Assembly: GCF_025961575.1 (NCBI RefSeq)
Contig: NZ_JAOQNX010000004.1
Coordinates: forward strand, 124,001 to 188,000
Length of the DNA stretch: 64,000 nucleotides
Source of the DNA: Rhodoblastus acidophilus
GTDB taxonomy: Bacteria; Pseudomonadota; Alphaproteobacteria; Rhizobiales; Beijerinckiaceae
Reading direction: 5' to 3'
The position numbers were made by a program, and so were the translations under genes. Positions 29,832 to 39,225 of this stretch are shown one piece after another; position 1 is the stretch's first letter, and the number at the start of each line of letters is the position of its first letter. The notes below the pieces were generated by a model, which was not told the origin of the DNA, made no database searches, and worked only from the letters and a program-made list of their open reading frames with translations.

Positions 29832-31475
29832 ATGGCGATTCTCTACGGCGATACAGCGGGTTCCTTGCGCGGAAGGACACGGGCGGGCGATCAAACCCTG
29901 GTTGGTCTCGATCCGACCAACACGATTTATGGCGACGCCGGCAAAAATATCCTGGATCGGGCGGTCGGCGGCAACGACACATTGACCACCTATGGCTCCG
30001 GCGCGGTCTATGGCGACGCCGGCGGCGACATCCGGGATTGGGGGCGCGGCGGCAATGACAGGCTGAGCGCCGTCTTCTCCACCGCTTCGGTCCCGCCGAT
30101 CAGCGTCAGCCTCTACGGCGATGCAGGCGGCAACCTGTCCGACCGCGCCAGGGGCGGTGATGACGTCCTCTTCGCACGTATCGACAATCCCCCGCCATAC
30201 AACAGTCTCGTCACCGTCGACATGTACGGCGACGCCGGCGGGACCATGTCGGGCCGCGCTAGGGGCGGCGACGACACATTTTCCGTCGACATTCATTCGC
30301 TGCCATTCAGGATCGCCATGTACGGCGACGCGGGCGGCGATCTCTCCGGCCACGCGCTTGGCGGCAATGACAGTTTTACGGTCACGCCCCTCATACCGGT
30401 CGGCCACCAGCAGGCGACGCTCTATGGCGACTCGGGCGCAAGTCTGCGCGATCATGCGCGCGGCGGCGATGACGCCTTCACCTTTGGCGGCCACGACATG
30501 AACCTCCGCGCCTTCGGCGACGCCGGCGCCAACATGTCGGGATCGTCCGTCGGCGGCAACGACACGTTCACGGCCAGCGGCCCGCAAAACAGTTTTGTCG
30601 TCTATGGCGACGCCGGCGGCAGCCTCAGCGATCGCGCCCGCGGCGGCGACGATGTGTTCACCGACCGGGCCGCCAACGGCGAAATCAGCTTCTATGGCGA
30701 CGCCGGCGGCGACATGTCCGGATACGCCCACGGTGGCGACGACACATTTTTTGGAGGCGACGAGAACAGGACGACCTTTTTCGGCGACGCGGGCGGGGAC
30801 CTCGGCGGCCACGCTGTGGGCGGTGACGATGTGTTCATCGGCAATCCGTCGGCGGCTTATCCCGCTGCCGCCGTCTTCGGTCCGAGCGTGATTTATGGCG
30901 ACGCCTCCACCATGTCAGGCGCGGCGCGTGGCGGCGACGATCATCTGACCGGCGCAAGTGCGTTCAGAGCCATGACCGGCCTGTTCGGCGTGCTCATCGG
31001 CGATGCCGGAACCCTGTCCGACGCCGCGCGCGGCGGCGACGACACGCTGGTCGGCGGCGACAATCCCGGCCAGGCTGCGGCGGGCGCTTACATGACCCAA
31101 ATGTTTGGCGACGCGAAATCCCTGTCCGGCTGCGCGCGCGGCGGAAGCGACACGCTGATCAGCGAAACCGGCAACGACGACATGTGGGGCGACGCGCAGG
31201 TCATCACAGACCATGCGCGCGGCGGCAACGACACGTTTGTCTTTAAAGCGGGAAACGGCCACGACGCGATCGAGGATTTCGGCCAGGGGTGCGGCTCGAA
31301 ATGGGGAAGAGACCGAATCGACGTCAGCGCGCTGGGGATTGCGAATTTCGGCGCGCTCGACATTTCGGCGTTCGACGCGACGACTCACACGAGCGTCATC
31401 ACCTTCGGCGCAGGCGACGACATCACCGTCCACAGCGCGTTCGCGCTGCGTCCTCAGGACTTTGTTTTCGCCTAA
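29832..31475 (+). CDS. RTX-like calcium-binding repeat protein with 15 GDAGG/ARGGDD units
   Basis: The 547-aa product is built almost wholly of about 15 units with the core YGDAGG-x-LS-x-x-ARGGDDTF, 27-38 residues apart, with variable spacers. The last unit passes into FVFKAGNGHDAIEDF and DRIDVSALG, the C-terminal pattern of type I-secreted RTX proteins. There is no N-terminal signal peptide. GGGAGGGA precedes ATG 29832; the frame is open from 29802. The upstream 140 bp is AT-rich. No type I ABC exporter lies in this window. Function unknown; a secreted beta-roll surface protein is the best inference. Confidence 0.85.
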   Translation: MAILYGDTAGSLRGRTRAGDQTLVGLDPTNTIYGDAGKNILDRAVGGNDTLTTYGSGAVYGDAGGDIRDWGRGGNDRLSAVFSTASVPPISVSLYGDAGGNLSDRARGGDDVLFARIDNPPPYNSLVTVDMYGDAGGTMSGRARGGDDTFSVDIHSLPFRIAMYGDAGGDLSGHALGGNDSFTVTPLIPVGHQQATLYGDSGASLRDHARGGDDAFTFGGHDMNLRAFGDAGANMSGSSVGGNDTFTASGPQNSFVVYGDAGGSLSDRARGGDDVFTDRAANGEISFYGDAGGDMSGYAHGGDDTFFGGDENRTTFFGDAGGDLGGHAVGGDDVFIGNPSAAYPAAAVFGPSVIYGDASTMSGAARGGDDHLTGASAFRAMTGLFGVLIGDAGTLSDAARGGDDTLVGGDNPGQAAAGAYMTQMFGDAKSLSGCARGGSDTLISETGNDDMWGDAQVITDHARGGNDTFVFKAGNGHDAIEDFGQGCGSKWGRDRIDVSALGIANFGALDISAFDATTHTSVITFGAGDDITVHSAFALRPQDFVFA

Positions 31476-31515
31476 AAATCGAGTGATTGCTCGCGGTGCG
31501 GTGCGCGAGCAGTGT

Positions 31516-31535
31516 CCAATCGACTTGTCGATTGG
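31516..31535 (-). terminator. Perfect 8-bp stem overlapping the CCA end of tRNA-Leu
   Basis: CCAATCGA and TCGATTGG pair around a 4-base loop. On the minus strand the stem begins with the CCA of tRNA-Leu. It may be a processing or termination hairpin; there is no U-run. Confidence 0.4.
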
Positions 31536-31619
31536 TGCGGCCAAGAGGACTCGAACCTCCACCCCGGTTAAAGGACTAGCACCTCAAGCTAGCGCGTCTA
31601 CCAATTCCGCCATGGCCGC
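31533..31619 (-). tRNA. tRNA-Leu (anticodon GAG)
   Basis: Cloverleaf read on the minus strand: acceptor GCGGCCA pairs with TGGCCGC, D-arm GGCGGAATTGGTAGACGC, anticodon stem CTAGC/GCTAG around loop TTGAGGT (anticodon GAG), a long class II variable arm, T-arm GGTTCGAGTCC. CCA is encoded. Confidence 0.97.
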
Positions 31620-31764
31620 GAAATCATTGCGTTGCAAGAGCTCCGCAATCGGTAGCGGTCGTCTAACAAATCGGTTTCACGCTGGCAAGCGTTCCTGAGC
31701 GGAATTTTTCTCGAAGCGATTGTTCTGGACCAAAAGGCGCGGTTTCAGGCAAGAAGGCCGCGAT

Positions 31765-31808
31765 CCTCTCCCTCTTCCCGATTGCGAGACGAGGGCAGGG
31801 GTGAGGGG
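31765..31808. repeat. Degenerate palindromic intergenic repeat (CCTCTCCC...GAGGGCAGGGGTGAGGG)
   Basis: CCTCTCCCTCTTCCCG with GAGACGAGGGCAGGGGTGAGG resembles the dispersed 'CCTCTCCCGC-GCGGGAGAGGGCAGGGTGAGGG' element of proteobacterial intergenic regions, here with several mismatches. The rest of the gap 31620-31917 holds nothing else I can name. Confidence 0.4.
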
Positions 31809-31917
31809 CGGGGGCGTTTCCTTGAGCGCCCTTCAGGAAAGTTGGTGGAATCAGCCTTTCCTGCAGGCGGGGAAAACGCCCGAGCCCTTCCTCTCCAGCC
31901 GAGGAAAAGCGGCCCGC

Positions 31918-32655
31918 ATGTCCGAGTCTCGCGAAAAACTCTGCAAAAATTTTCTCCCCGCCGCCGACTCGCCGCCGGTCGACTGGATCGTCGCGGAGGG
32001 GCTGACGGATTACGCCTACGCCTGCCAACGCATGGAGGACTGGGCCGCGCGAATCGCCGACGGCAGCGAATCGGAAAAGGTTTGGCTGGTGGAGCACCCG
32101 CCGCTCTATACGGCGGGGACCTCCGCCAAGCCGCAGGACCTGCTCACCAAAAACCTGCCGGTGTTCGATGCGGGGCGGGGCGGCCAGTACACCTATCACG
32201 GGCCGGGACAGCGGGTGGCCTACGTCCTCCTCGACCTGTCGCGCCGCCGTCGCGACGTGCGCGCCTTTGTCGGCGCGCTGGAAGCCTGGCTGATCGCCGC
32301 GCTCGCCCTGTTCAACGTCCAGGGTTTTACGCGCGAGGATCGCGTTGGCGTCTGGACGCCGCGCGCGGACAAGCCGCCTGGACCCGACGGCGAATCGGCC
32401 GAGGACAAGATCGCGGCGATCGGCGTGCGGTTGCGCCGCTGGGTGTCGTTTCATGGCGTCTCGATCAATGTCGAGCCCGACTTGCGGCATTTCAGCGGCA
32501 TCGTCCCCTGCGGCATTTTCCAAAGCCATCTCGGCGTCACCAGCCTGGTCGATCTCGGCCAGCTCGTGACCATGCCGGAGGTTGATATCGCGCTACGTCA
32601 AGCATTTGAGCCGATTTTCGGCGCGACTCGGACGGCGTCGGGCGCCGATTCTTAA
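31918..32655 (+). CDS. lipB: Octanoyltransferase LipB
   Basis: Transfers octanoyl from octanoyl-ACP to the lipoyl domains of E2 and H proteins. The 245-aa protein has [17 protein letters not shown], the acyl-Lys motif [15 protein letters not shown] and the catalytic Cys in [11 protein letters not shown] 31918 (MSESREK) with a GAGGAAA box is preferred over the frame-open ATG at 31720. Confidence 0.95.
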   Translation: MSESREKLCKNFLPAADSPPVDWIVAEGLTDYAYACQRMEDWAARIADGSESEKVWLVEHPPLYTAGTSAKPQDLLTKNLPVFDAGRGGQYTYHGPGQRVAYVLLDLSRRRRDVRAFVGALEAWLIAALALFNVQGFTREDRVGVWTPRADKPPGPDGESAEDKIAAIGVRLRRWVSFHGVSINVEPDLRHFSGIVPCGIFQSHLGVTSLVDLGQLVTMPEVDIALRQAFEPIFGATRTASGADS

Positions 32656-32698
32656 TCATTCCGACGCAAATTTGCGGGGCTTCCGCAGGACTTGATGG

Positions 32699-33040
32699 AT
32701 GATCCGCCGCGCCGCCCTTTTTGCGATTCTGTCAGCCACGCCCGCCGCGGCGCAGGAATGGCGATTCTGCGTGGGCGTGGCGCCCGCGAGCCATGAGATC
32801 GTGATTTCCGACATTTTCACCAGCGGCGGCGAGCCGGCGCGACTGGAGCATCGCCTTCAGGCCTGGTACCGCGCCCATCGCGGCCGAACCCTGACGTTCC
32901 AGTGTCCGCATGGCGGCGACCGCGTGACGGCGCTCAACGGCCAGACGGCGGCGCTGCAATTCAACCACACCATGGGTTATGCGGTGAACGGCCTGCCGTC
33001 GAATGATGTGATGACTGCGTTGGGAGAAGACGCGTTTTAG
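32699..33040 (+). CDS. Small exported hypothetical protein
   Basis: The 113-aa product begins with a signal peptide (MIRRAALFAILSATPAAAQ). The mature protein has two Cys residues (FCVGVAP and FQCPHGGD) that could form a disulfide. No family recognised. It follows lipB on the same strand. Confidence 0.65.
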   Translation: MIRRAALFAILSATPAAAQEWRFCVGVAPASHEIVISDIFTSGGEPARLEHRLQAWYRAHRGRTLTFQCPHGGDRVTALNGQTAALQFNHTMGYAVNGLPSNDVMTALGEDAF

Positions 33041-33173
33041 CAAAAAAGACAAAAAGCGCTTTCGGGGGCTGGACAGGGCGAAAAGGCTTTGCTACACCCC
33101 CACTCGTTCGGCGGCGAACACAACGCGCCGCTGAATTTGGTCACAGAAACAATGTTCTGAGACAAATTTCGAT

Positions 33174-33249
<76 letters not shown>

Positions 33250-33270
33250 TCGAAATCTCGAGGAAAAACA

Positions 33271-33306
33271 AAAGGCTGGTCAGTTTGACCAGCCTTTGTT
33301 TTTTTT
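33271..33306 (+). terminator. Rho-independent terminator after tRNA-Lys
   Basis: An 11-bp perfect stem AAAGGCTGGTC / GACCAGCCTTT with a 5-nt loop, followed by G and a run of eight T. Confidence 0.95.
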
Positions 33307-33384
33307 GTGCGTTCCGAGAGCCTGCGACCCATTTTCCGGCCTTTGACCTAGTCGGACGGTCGGACATCGGACCACGGCTTGTTC

Positions 33385-33618
33385 TCATCGCGGGCCCTGC
33401 TCTTTGGAATAGATCGCGAGGCAGGTCCGGCCGTCATGAAACCCCTCGTCTGAAAACGTCGCATGTCCTTCATCGAACAGTTGCTTGCAAAAGGCTTCGG
33501 CTTCGGCGCGCGTGACGAGCCCCAGCGGTCCGTAAAATATTTTGCGGAGCATAAATCCATCCTGCTCTAAGCGGAGGAGCGTCGTCTCGCTGATCCTGTT
33601 GAGCTTCATTTTGTTCAT
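33385..33618 (-). CDS. Small hypothetical protein between tRNA-Lys and an integrase remnant
   Basis: The 77-aa soluble product contains FMLRKIFYGPLGLVTRAEAEAF in its middle. No family recognised. GGGGAAAA lies just before the ATGs at 33618 and 33609; either may be used. It lies inside the probable integration scar and may be an accessory gene. Confidence 0.5.
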   Translation of the reverse strand: MNKMKLNRISETTLLRLEQDGFMLRKIFYGPLGLVTRAEAEAFCKQLFDEGHATFSDEGFHDGRTCLAIYSKEQGPR

Positions 33619-33823
33619 TTTCCCCGGCTGCCCATAATACCGGGGTCAATAATTTCGTCAGCGATCTTGACGTTAAGGCTTGGTTTTAACGGGTCGGGCG
33701 CCCGGTTGCGGCTCGTGAGGTTCCTTCGTAGCTAATTCAGCGCATTAAGACCGTTATTCGGCCGTTACGCGGCGTAATTTTCAGACAGCCGCCGCTCATA
33801 GCGTTAGGTGAGGCAAAATAGAG

Positions 33824-34072
33824 TTAATCGAAATCACTTCGTCCCTCCGCCTGCCCGTCGTACCATGCGACCAGCTTGGCGATGGCATTGTCGCCGATCT
33901 CCCGGTGACGGCTCAGGTGGGGCCGGAGAATCGTCTTGATGCCCTGGTCTCTGTGGCTGGTGATCTGACCGATCTCTGCGTGCGTGCAGCCGGCGCGCGC
34001 GAGCCAGTCACGCTGGTGTCGCGCAAGTCCTGGTCGCGGGCGTCGCTGAGGCTCATGGGCGGGATGATCCAC
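33824..34072 (-). pseudogene. Decayed tyrosine recombinase (integrase) C-terminal remnant
   Basis: The frame encodes WLARAGCTHAEIGQITSHRD, then ILRPHLSRHREIGDNAIAKL, the region between the R-x-x-R box and catalytic Tyr of phage-type integrases. The expected preceding DLRGTAVT appears as DLRDTSVT in another frame, so a 1-bp indel has broken the gene. The rest of the enzyme is missing. It ends near gyrA. Confidence 0.7.
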
Positions 34073-34232
34073 TCGCCGCCCGACGCGTCCTTGACGCCGG
34101 CGGCGGCGGCCGAACCAGCTCGAGCGGCTTCACCTTTCCATTCCAGCCGGCCCTTGCGCTCTGGTTGCGGCGATGGCTTCCCTGGACAGCCGAGCGCGAG
34201 CGGGGAGAGGGGCTGTTGAGGTTTCGGCCTTC

Positions 34233-36965
34233 TTAAGACTCGCTGTCCGTCTCGGCGGTCTCCTCAGCGTCGCCGTTCTCGCCGTTCTCGACTTCGCCGA
34301 TGCGCTCGACCGAGACCACCTTTTCGTCCGCCGCCGTGTTGAACACGATCACCCCTTGCGTCCCGCGCCCGGCGATGCGGATGCCGTTCACCGGGCAGCG
34401 GATCAACTGCCCGCCATTGGTCACCAGCATGATCTGGTCCGTCGGCTCGACCGGCATCGAGGCGACGAGCTCGCCGTTGCGGGCGTTGACCGCCATCGCG
34501 ACAATGCCTTTGCCGCCGCGCCCGGTCACCCGGTACTCATAGGACGACGTGCGCTTGCCGAACCCATTGTCGGAAATGGTCAGGATCAGCTGTTCGCGCT
34601 GCTGCATCTCGACGAATTGTTCGGCGGAGATCGCCGCGTCATCCGGGGCGTCTTCCGTCTCGACCGGCTCTTCGTCGCCGGTCTGCGCCCGGCTCATCTT
34701 CAGGAAGGCCGCGCGCTCCTCGCCGCTGGCGTCGCTGTGCAGCAGGATCGACAGCGCGATCACCCGGTCGCCCTCCGCGAGGCTGATGCCGCGCACGCCC
34801 ATGGAATCGCGGCCCTTGAACACGCGCACATCCGTCACGGGGAAGCGGATGCATTGGCCGAGCGCCGTGGTCAAAAGCACGTCGTCGGCTTCGGTGCAGA
34901 TTTGGACATCCAAAATGCTTTCGCCGGCGTCGAGCTTCATCGCGATTTTTCCCGCGCGATTGACGCTGGTGAAATCCGAAAGCTTGTTGCGGCGCACCGA
35001 GCCCGAGGTCGTCGCGAACATCACGTCCAGCGTCGCCCAGCTCGCCTCATCCTCGGGCAGCGCCATGATCGAGGTGATGCGTTCGCCCTGTTCGAGCGGC
35101 AGCATGTTCACCAAGGCTTTTCCGCGCGCCTGCGGGGCGGCCAGCGGCAGGCGCCAGACCTTTTCCTTATAGACCTGGCCGCGCGAGGAGAAGAACAGCA
35201 CCGGCGCGTGGGTCGAGGCCACAAACAGGCGATGGACAAAATCCTCGTCGCGGGTTTGCATGCCCGAGCGCCCTTTTCCCCCGCGTTTTTGGGCGCGATA
35301 AGTCGAAAGGGGCACGCGCTTGATATAGCCGGCGTGGGAAACCGTGACCACCATCTCTTCGCGCTGGATGAGGTCTTCATCCATCATGTCGCCGTCGACA
35401 TCGAGGATTTGGGTGCGGCGCGGCACGGCATGGGCGGCTTTGACCGCCAGCATTTCGTCCTTGACGATGCCGAACAGTTTTTCCCGCGACCGAAGAATTT
35501 CCAGATATTCGGCGATCTCGGCGGCGAGGCGGTTCAAATTTTCCGCGATTTCGTCGCGGCCGAGCGCGGTCAGGCGCTGCAGGCGCAGGTCGAGGATGGC
35601 GCGGGCCTGCTCCTCCGACAGCCGGCAATTGCCCTCCTCGTCGAGGCTGTGGCGGGGGTCGGCGATCAGCGCCACCAAGGGCGCCATGTCGCGCGCCGGC
35701 CAAAGGCGGCCCATCAGCGCCGCGCGGGCTTCCGCCGCATCCGCCGAGGTGCGGATCAGGCGGATGACCTCGTCGATATTGGCCACCGCAATGGCGAGGC
35801 CGACCTGGATGTGGGCGCTGTCGCGGGCCTTGTTGAGCTTGAATTTGGTGCGGCGGCTGACGACGTCCTCGCGGAAATCGATGAAGGCGCGCAGGCAATC
35901 GATCAGATTCAGGCTTTCCGGCCGGCCGCCGTTCAGCGCGATCATGTTGACGCCGAACGAGCTTTGCAGCGCGGTGAAGCGGTAGAGCTGGTTGAGGATC
36001 ACATCCGCCACCGCATCGCGCTTCAGCTCGATGACGATGCGCATGCCCTCGCGGTCGGATTCGTCGCGGAGGTCGGAAATGCCCTCAAGCTTTTTGTCAC
36101 GGACCAGTTCGGCGATCTTTTCGATCAGCGTCGCCTTGTTCACCTGATACGGGATTTCGGTGAAGACGATGGCCTCGCGGTCTTTTCGAAGCTGTTCGAT
36201 GGTGGCGACGCCACGAATCAAGACGGAGCCGCGCGAGGTTTCATAGGCCTGGCGGATGCCGGCGCGGCCCATGATCGATCCGCCGGTGGGGAAATCCGGG
36301 CCGGGCATGATCTCCATCAGCTCGGGCAGGGTGATCTCGGGATTGTCGATCATGGCGACGCAGGCGTCGATGGCCTCGCCGAGATTATGCGGCGGAATGT
36401 TGGTGGCCATGCCGACCGCGATGCCGCCCGCGCCATTGACCAGAAGGTTCGGGAAGCGCGCGGGAAGAACCGTCGGCTCCTGCTCCTTGCCGTCATAGTT
36501 CGGCTGGAAGTTGACCGTGTCGGAATCAATGTCCTCGATCAGGGCGAGCGCGGGCCGGGCGAGGCGGGATTCGGTGTAGCGCATCGCCGCCGCGCGGTCG
36601 CCGTCCACCGAGCCGAAATTGCCCTGGCCGTCGATCAGCGGCAGGCTCATGGAGAAGGGCTGGGCCATGCGCACCAGGGCGTCGTAGATCGCCGCGTCGC
36701 CGTGCGGGTGGTATTTACCCATGACGTCGCCGACGATGCGCGCCGACTTCACATAGGGGCGGTCCGGCAAAAAGTTGTTTTCCTGCGCGGAATGCAGGAT
36801 GCGGCGATGCACGGGTTTCAGACCGTCGCGGACGTCGGGCAGCGCGCGGCTCACGATCACGCTCATGGCGTAAGCGAGATAGGAGCTTTTCATCTCGTCG
36901 GTGATCGACACCGGGCGGATGTCGGAAGGCTGCTGCGGGACCGGCGGATCGGTGTTATCGGGCAA
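34233..36965 (-). CDS. gyrA: DNA gyrase subunit A
   Basis: The 910-aa product covers the breakage-reunion domain with catalytic Tyr130 ([12 protein letters not shown]) and the beta-pinwheel C-terminal domain with the gyrase box QKRGGKG. The quinolone pocket reads [11 protein letters not shown]: Ala91 stands where E. coli has Ser83, and Asp95 matches Asp87. There is an acidic C-terminal tail. The 245 bp upstream, shared with cysK, carries no clear box. Confidence 0.98.
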   Translation of the reverse strand: MPDNTDPPVPQQPSDIRPVSITDEMKSSYLAYAMSVIVSRALPDVRDGLKPVHRRILHSAQENNFLPDRPYVKSARIVGDVMGKYHPHGDAAIYDALVRMAQPFSMSLPLIDGQGNFGSVDGDRAAAMRYTESRLARPALALIEDIDSDTVNFQPNYDGKEQEPTVLPARFPNLLVNGAGGIAVGMATNIPPHNLGEAIDACVAMIDNPEITLPELMEIMPGPDFPTGGSIMGRAGIRQAYETSRGSVLIRGVATIEQLRKDREAIVFTEIPYQVNKATLIEKIAELVRDKKLEGISDLRDESDREGMRIVIELKRDAVADVILNQLYRFTALQSSFGVNMIALNGGRPESLNLIDCLRAFIDFREDVVSRRTKFKLNKARDSAHIQVGLAIAVANIDEVIRLIRTSADAAEARAALMGRLWPARDMAPLVALIADPRHSLDEEGNCRLSEEQARAILDLRLQRLTALGRDEIAENLNRLAAEIAEYLEILRSREKLFGIVKDEMLAVKAAHAVPRRTQILDVDGDMMDEDLIQREEMVVTVSHAGYIKRVPLSTYRAQKRGGKGRSGMQTRDEDFVHRLFVASTHAPVLFFSSRGQVYKEKVWRLPLAAPQARGKALVNMLPLEQGERITSIMALPEDEASWATLDVMFATTSGSVRRNKLSDFTSVNRAGKIAMKLDAGESILDVQICTEADDVLLTTALGQCIRFPVTDVRVFKGRDSMGVRGISLAEGDRVIALSILLHSDASGEERAAFLKMSRAQTGDEEPVETEDAPDDAAISAEQFVEMQQREQLILTISDNGFGKRTSSYEYRVTGRGGKGIVAMAVNARNGELVASMPVEPTDQIMLVTNGGQLIRCPVNGIRIAGRGTQGVIVFNTAADEKVVSVERIGEVENGENGDAEETAETDSES

Positions 36966-37210
36966 GATCGGCTCTGGGTTTTTGATTCTTTGGAATTTGC
37001 CGCTTTTCTTATGCGATTCTCGCGGGAAACGCCAATTTGCGCGGCTTGTCGGGCGGTCAGGAACCAGCTTTCATTTCAGCGCCTTGGAGAAATTTTTCGA
37101 TCACCGCGCGCAAGGGGTGAAATAAAAACGACAAATTGCGTCAGGCGCCGCGCTTGCAGGCCCCGGGGGCGAGGACTAGTTTCGCCCTCGAATAGTTGAT
37201 GGGAATGGTC

Positions 37211-38212
37211 ATGAAAGTCACGGATTCGGTTCTCGACGCCATCGGCAACACGCCGCTGATCAAGCTGCGCGCGGCCTCGCAAGCCACGGGCTGCGCCATC
37301 TACGGCAAGGCGGAGTTCATGAATCCCGGCGGCTCCGTGAAGGACCGCGCGGCGCTGGCCATCATCCGCGACGCCGAGGCGACCGGCGCGCTCAAACCCG
37401 GCGGAACCATCGTCGAGGGCACGGCGGGCAATACCGGCATTGGCTTGGCCATGGTCGCCAACGCCTTGGGCTATCGCACCGTGATCGTGATCCCCGACAC
37501 CCAGTCGGACGAGAAGAAGTCCATGCTGCGGCTGCAGGGCGCGGAGCTGATCGAGGTGCCGGCGGTCCCGTACTCAAATCCCGACAATTACGTCAAATAT
37601 TCGGGGCGGTTGGCGGAAGAGCTCAACGCCAAGGAGCCCAACGGCGCCATCTGGGCCAACCAGTTCGACAATGTCGCCAATCTGCGCGGACATGAGGAAA
37701 CCACGGGACCGGAGATTTTCGAACAGCTCGGCGGCCGCGTCGACGGTTTCGTCTGCGCGGTCGGCACCGGCGGCACGCTGGCGGGCGTCGGCCGGGCGTT
37801 GAAGGCGCGCAAGCCCGAGGTGAAGATCGCGATCGCCGATCCGCTGGGCGCGGCGCTTTACGCGCATTACACCACGGGCGAGCTGAAATCCTCGGGCTCG
37901 TCGATCACCGAAGGCATCGGGCAGGGGCGGATCACCGCCAATGTGGCGCAGGCGCCGGTCGATCTGGCCTATCAGATTAGCGATGAGGAGGCGCTGCCGA
38001 TCGTGTTCGACCTCGCGGCGCAGGAAGGGCTTTTGCTCGGCGGTTCTTCCGCCATCAATATCGCCGGCGCGATCCGGCTCGCCCGGGATTTGGGGCCAGG
38101 CAAGACAATCGTCACCGTGCTCTGCGACTCCGGCGCGCGTTACGCCTCGAAACTTTATAACCCTGCGTTCCTGCGCGAAAAAGGGCTGCCGACGCCGCCA
38201 TGGCTGGCTTGA
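37211..38212 (+). CDS. cysK: Cysteine synthase family protein (PLP-dependent)
   Basis: Converts O-acetylserine and sulfide to cysteine. The 333-aa fold-type II enzyme has NPGGSVKDRAA (PLP Lys), GTAGNTGIG and VGTGGTLAG. GGGA 6 nt before ATG 37211 sets the start; ATGs at 37199 and 37205 are also in frame. Relatives act as cysteine synthase, though some are cystathionine beta-synthase-like. Confidence 0.92.
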   Translation: MKVTDSVLDAIGNTPLIKLRAASQATGCAIYGKAEFMNPGGSVKDRAALAIIRDAEATGALKPGGTIVEGTAGNTGIGLAMVANALGYRTVIVIPDTQSDEKKSMLRLQGAELIEVPAVPYSNPDNYVKYSGRLAEELNAKEPNGAIWANQFDNVANLRGHEETTGPEIFEQLGGRVDGFVCAVGTGGTLAGVGRALKARKPEVKIAIADPLGAALYAHYTTGELKSSGSSITEGIGQGRITANVAQAPVDLAYQISDEEALPIVFDLAAQEGLLLGGSSAINIAGAIRLARDLGPGKTIVTVLCDSGARYASKLYNPAFLREKGLPTPPWLA

Positions 38213-38249
38213 GCGGCCGCAGCCAAAGACGCAGAGCGCGGCGGGAAGG

Positions 38250-38411
38250 TCACCGTTTCAGGATCTCCCGCAGCGCTGCGCTGAGTCTCGACTGCCAGCG
38301 CCCGCGCCGCACGGGAACGGCGGCGAATTTCGTCGCATATTCGGGCGCGGAAAGGTCCGGCGCGTCGTCGTTATCGATCCAGCCGCCGCGCGGAGGTTTG
38401 TTTGCGGTCAT
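38250..38411 (-). CDS. BrnA-like antitoxin relic, internally deleted
   Basis: The 53-aa frame begins MTANKPPRGGWIDNDDAPDL and ends WQSRLSAALREILKR. The first part matches the start of BrnA-type antitoxins (W-x-D-x-DDAP-E/D-L). The end matches the GWQ-x-RIN-x-ALR helix of such proteins, but the segment that normally joins them (RGRP through the ribbon strand) is missing at VRRGR-WQSR. No toxin gene is adjacent. The frame is intact and might still be expressed, but is probably non-functional. Confidence 0.6.
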   Translation of the reverse strand: MTANKPPRGGWIDNDDAPDLSAPEYATKFAAVPVRRGRWQSRLSAALREILKR

Positions 38412-38445
38412 TGGCCGTCCTCAAGCGGATTTTAACAGCACCGGC

Positions 38446-39126
38446 TCACACCACCTCGCCGCGCGCCAACTGGCCGGCCATGCGGATCGCCTGAATATTG
38501 GTCTTGTAGGCGGCGGGGCCGCCCTTGAACACGGCGGAGCCGGCGACCAGCCAGTTGGCCCCGGCGCCCACCACGTCCATGGCGTTGTCGGCGGTGACGC
38601 CGCCATCGACTTCCAGATCGATCGGCCGGTCGCCGATCATCGCCTTGAGCCGGCGGATTTTCTCCAGGCCCGACGGGATGAACTTTTGCCCGCCAAAGCC
38701 GGGGTTGACCGTCATCACCAGGATCAGGTCGACGTCATCCAGCACATATTCGACAACGGACTCGGGCGTTCCCGGATTGAGCGACACGCCCGCCTTCTTC
38801 CCCAGCGCGCGAATGGCCTGCAGGGAGCGGTGCAGATGCGGTCCCGCCTCGGCGTGGACGGTGATGACGTCCGATCCGGCCTTGGCGAAAGCCTCCAGAT
38901 AGGGGTCGCAGGGCGAGATCATCAAGTGGACGTCAAACGTCCGGTCGGTATGGGGGCGCAGCGCCTTCACCACATCCGGGCCGATGGTGATGTTGGGGAC
39001 GAAATGGCCGTCCATCACGTCGACATGCACGACATCGGCGCCCGCGTCGCAAATGGCGCGGATTTCCTCACCAAGTTTGGAGAAGTCACTGGCGAGAATC
39101 GAGGGCGCGATCTTCAACGGGCGCAT
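38446..39126 (-). CDS. rpe: Ribulose-phosphate 3-epimerase
   Basis: Interconverts ribulose-5-P and xylulose-5-P in the Calvin and pentose phosphate cycles. The 226-aa TIM barrel shows [44 protein letters not shown] and VDGGV. ATG 39126 gives the family start [10 protein letters not shown]; the open frame to 39621 is not supported. It lies 4 kb from the cbb cluster. Confidence 0.97.
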   Translation of the reverse strand: MRPLKIAPSILASDFSKLGEEIRAICDAGADVVHVDVMDGHFVPNITIGPDVVKALRPHTDRTFDVHLMISPCDPYLEAFAKAGSDVITVHAEAGPHLHRSLQAIRALGKKAGVSLNPGTPESVVEYVLDDVDLILVMTVNPGFGGQKFIPSGLEKIRRLKAMIGDRPIDLEVDGGVTADNAMDVVGAGANWLVAGSAVFKGGPAAYKTNIQAIRMAGQLARGEVV

Positions 39127-39225
39127 AAAAGTCTCCCTGCTGTCGTTGACGCCTCCTACATCAGGGCGGGGGCGGCGTCCACTTGACGGGCGCCGAGTTG
39201 GCCCGCGCATTGCAAGGTCTTGGGA

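Noticed and set aside
34173-37199. A 1008-codon open frame on the plus strand over gyrA
   Set aside because: It is the antisense of gyrA, kept open by GC bias. It shows no domain, and its composition (His/Asp/Arg-rich) is typical of shadow frames.
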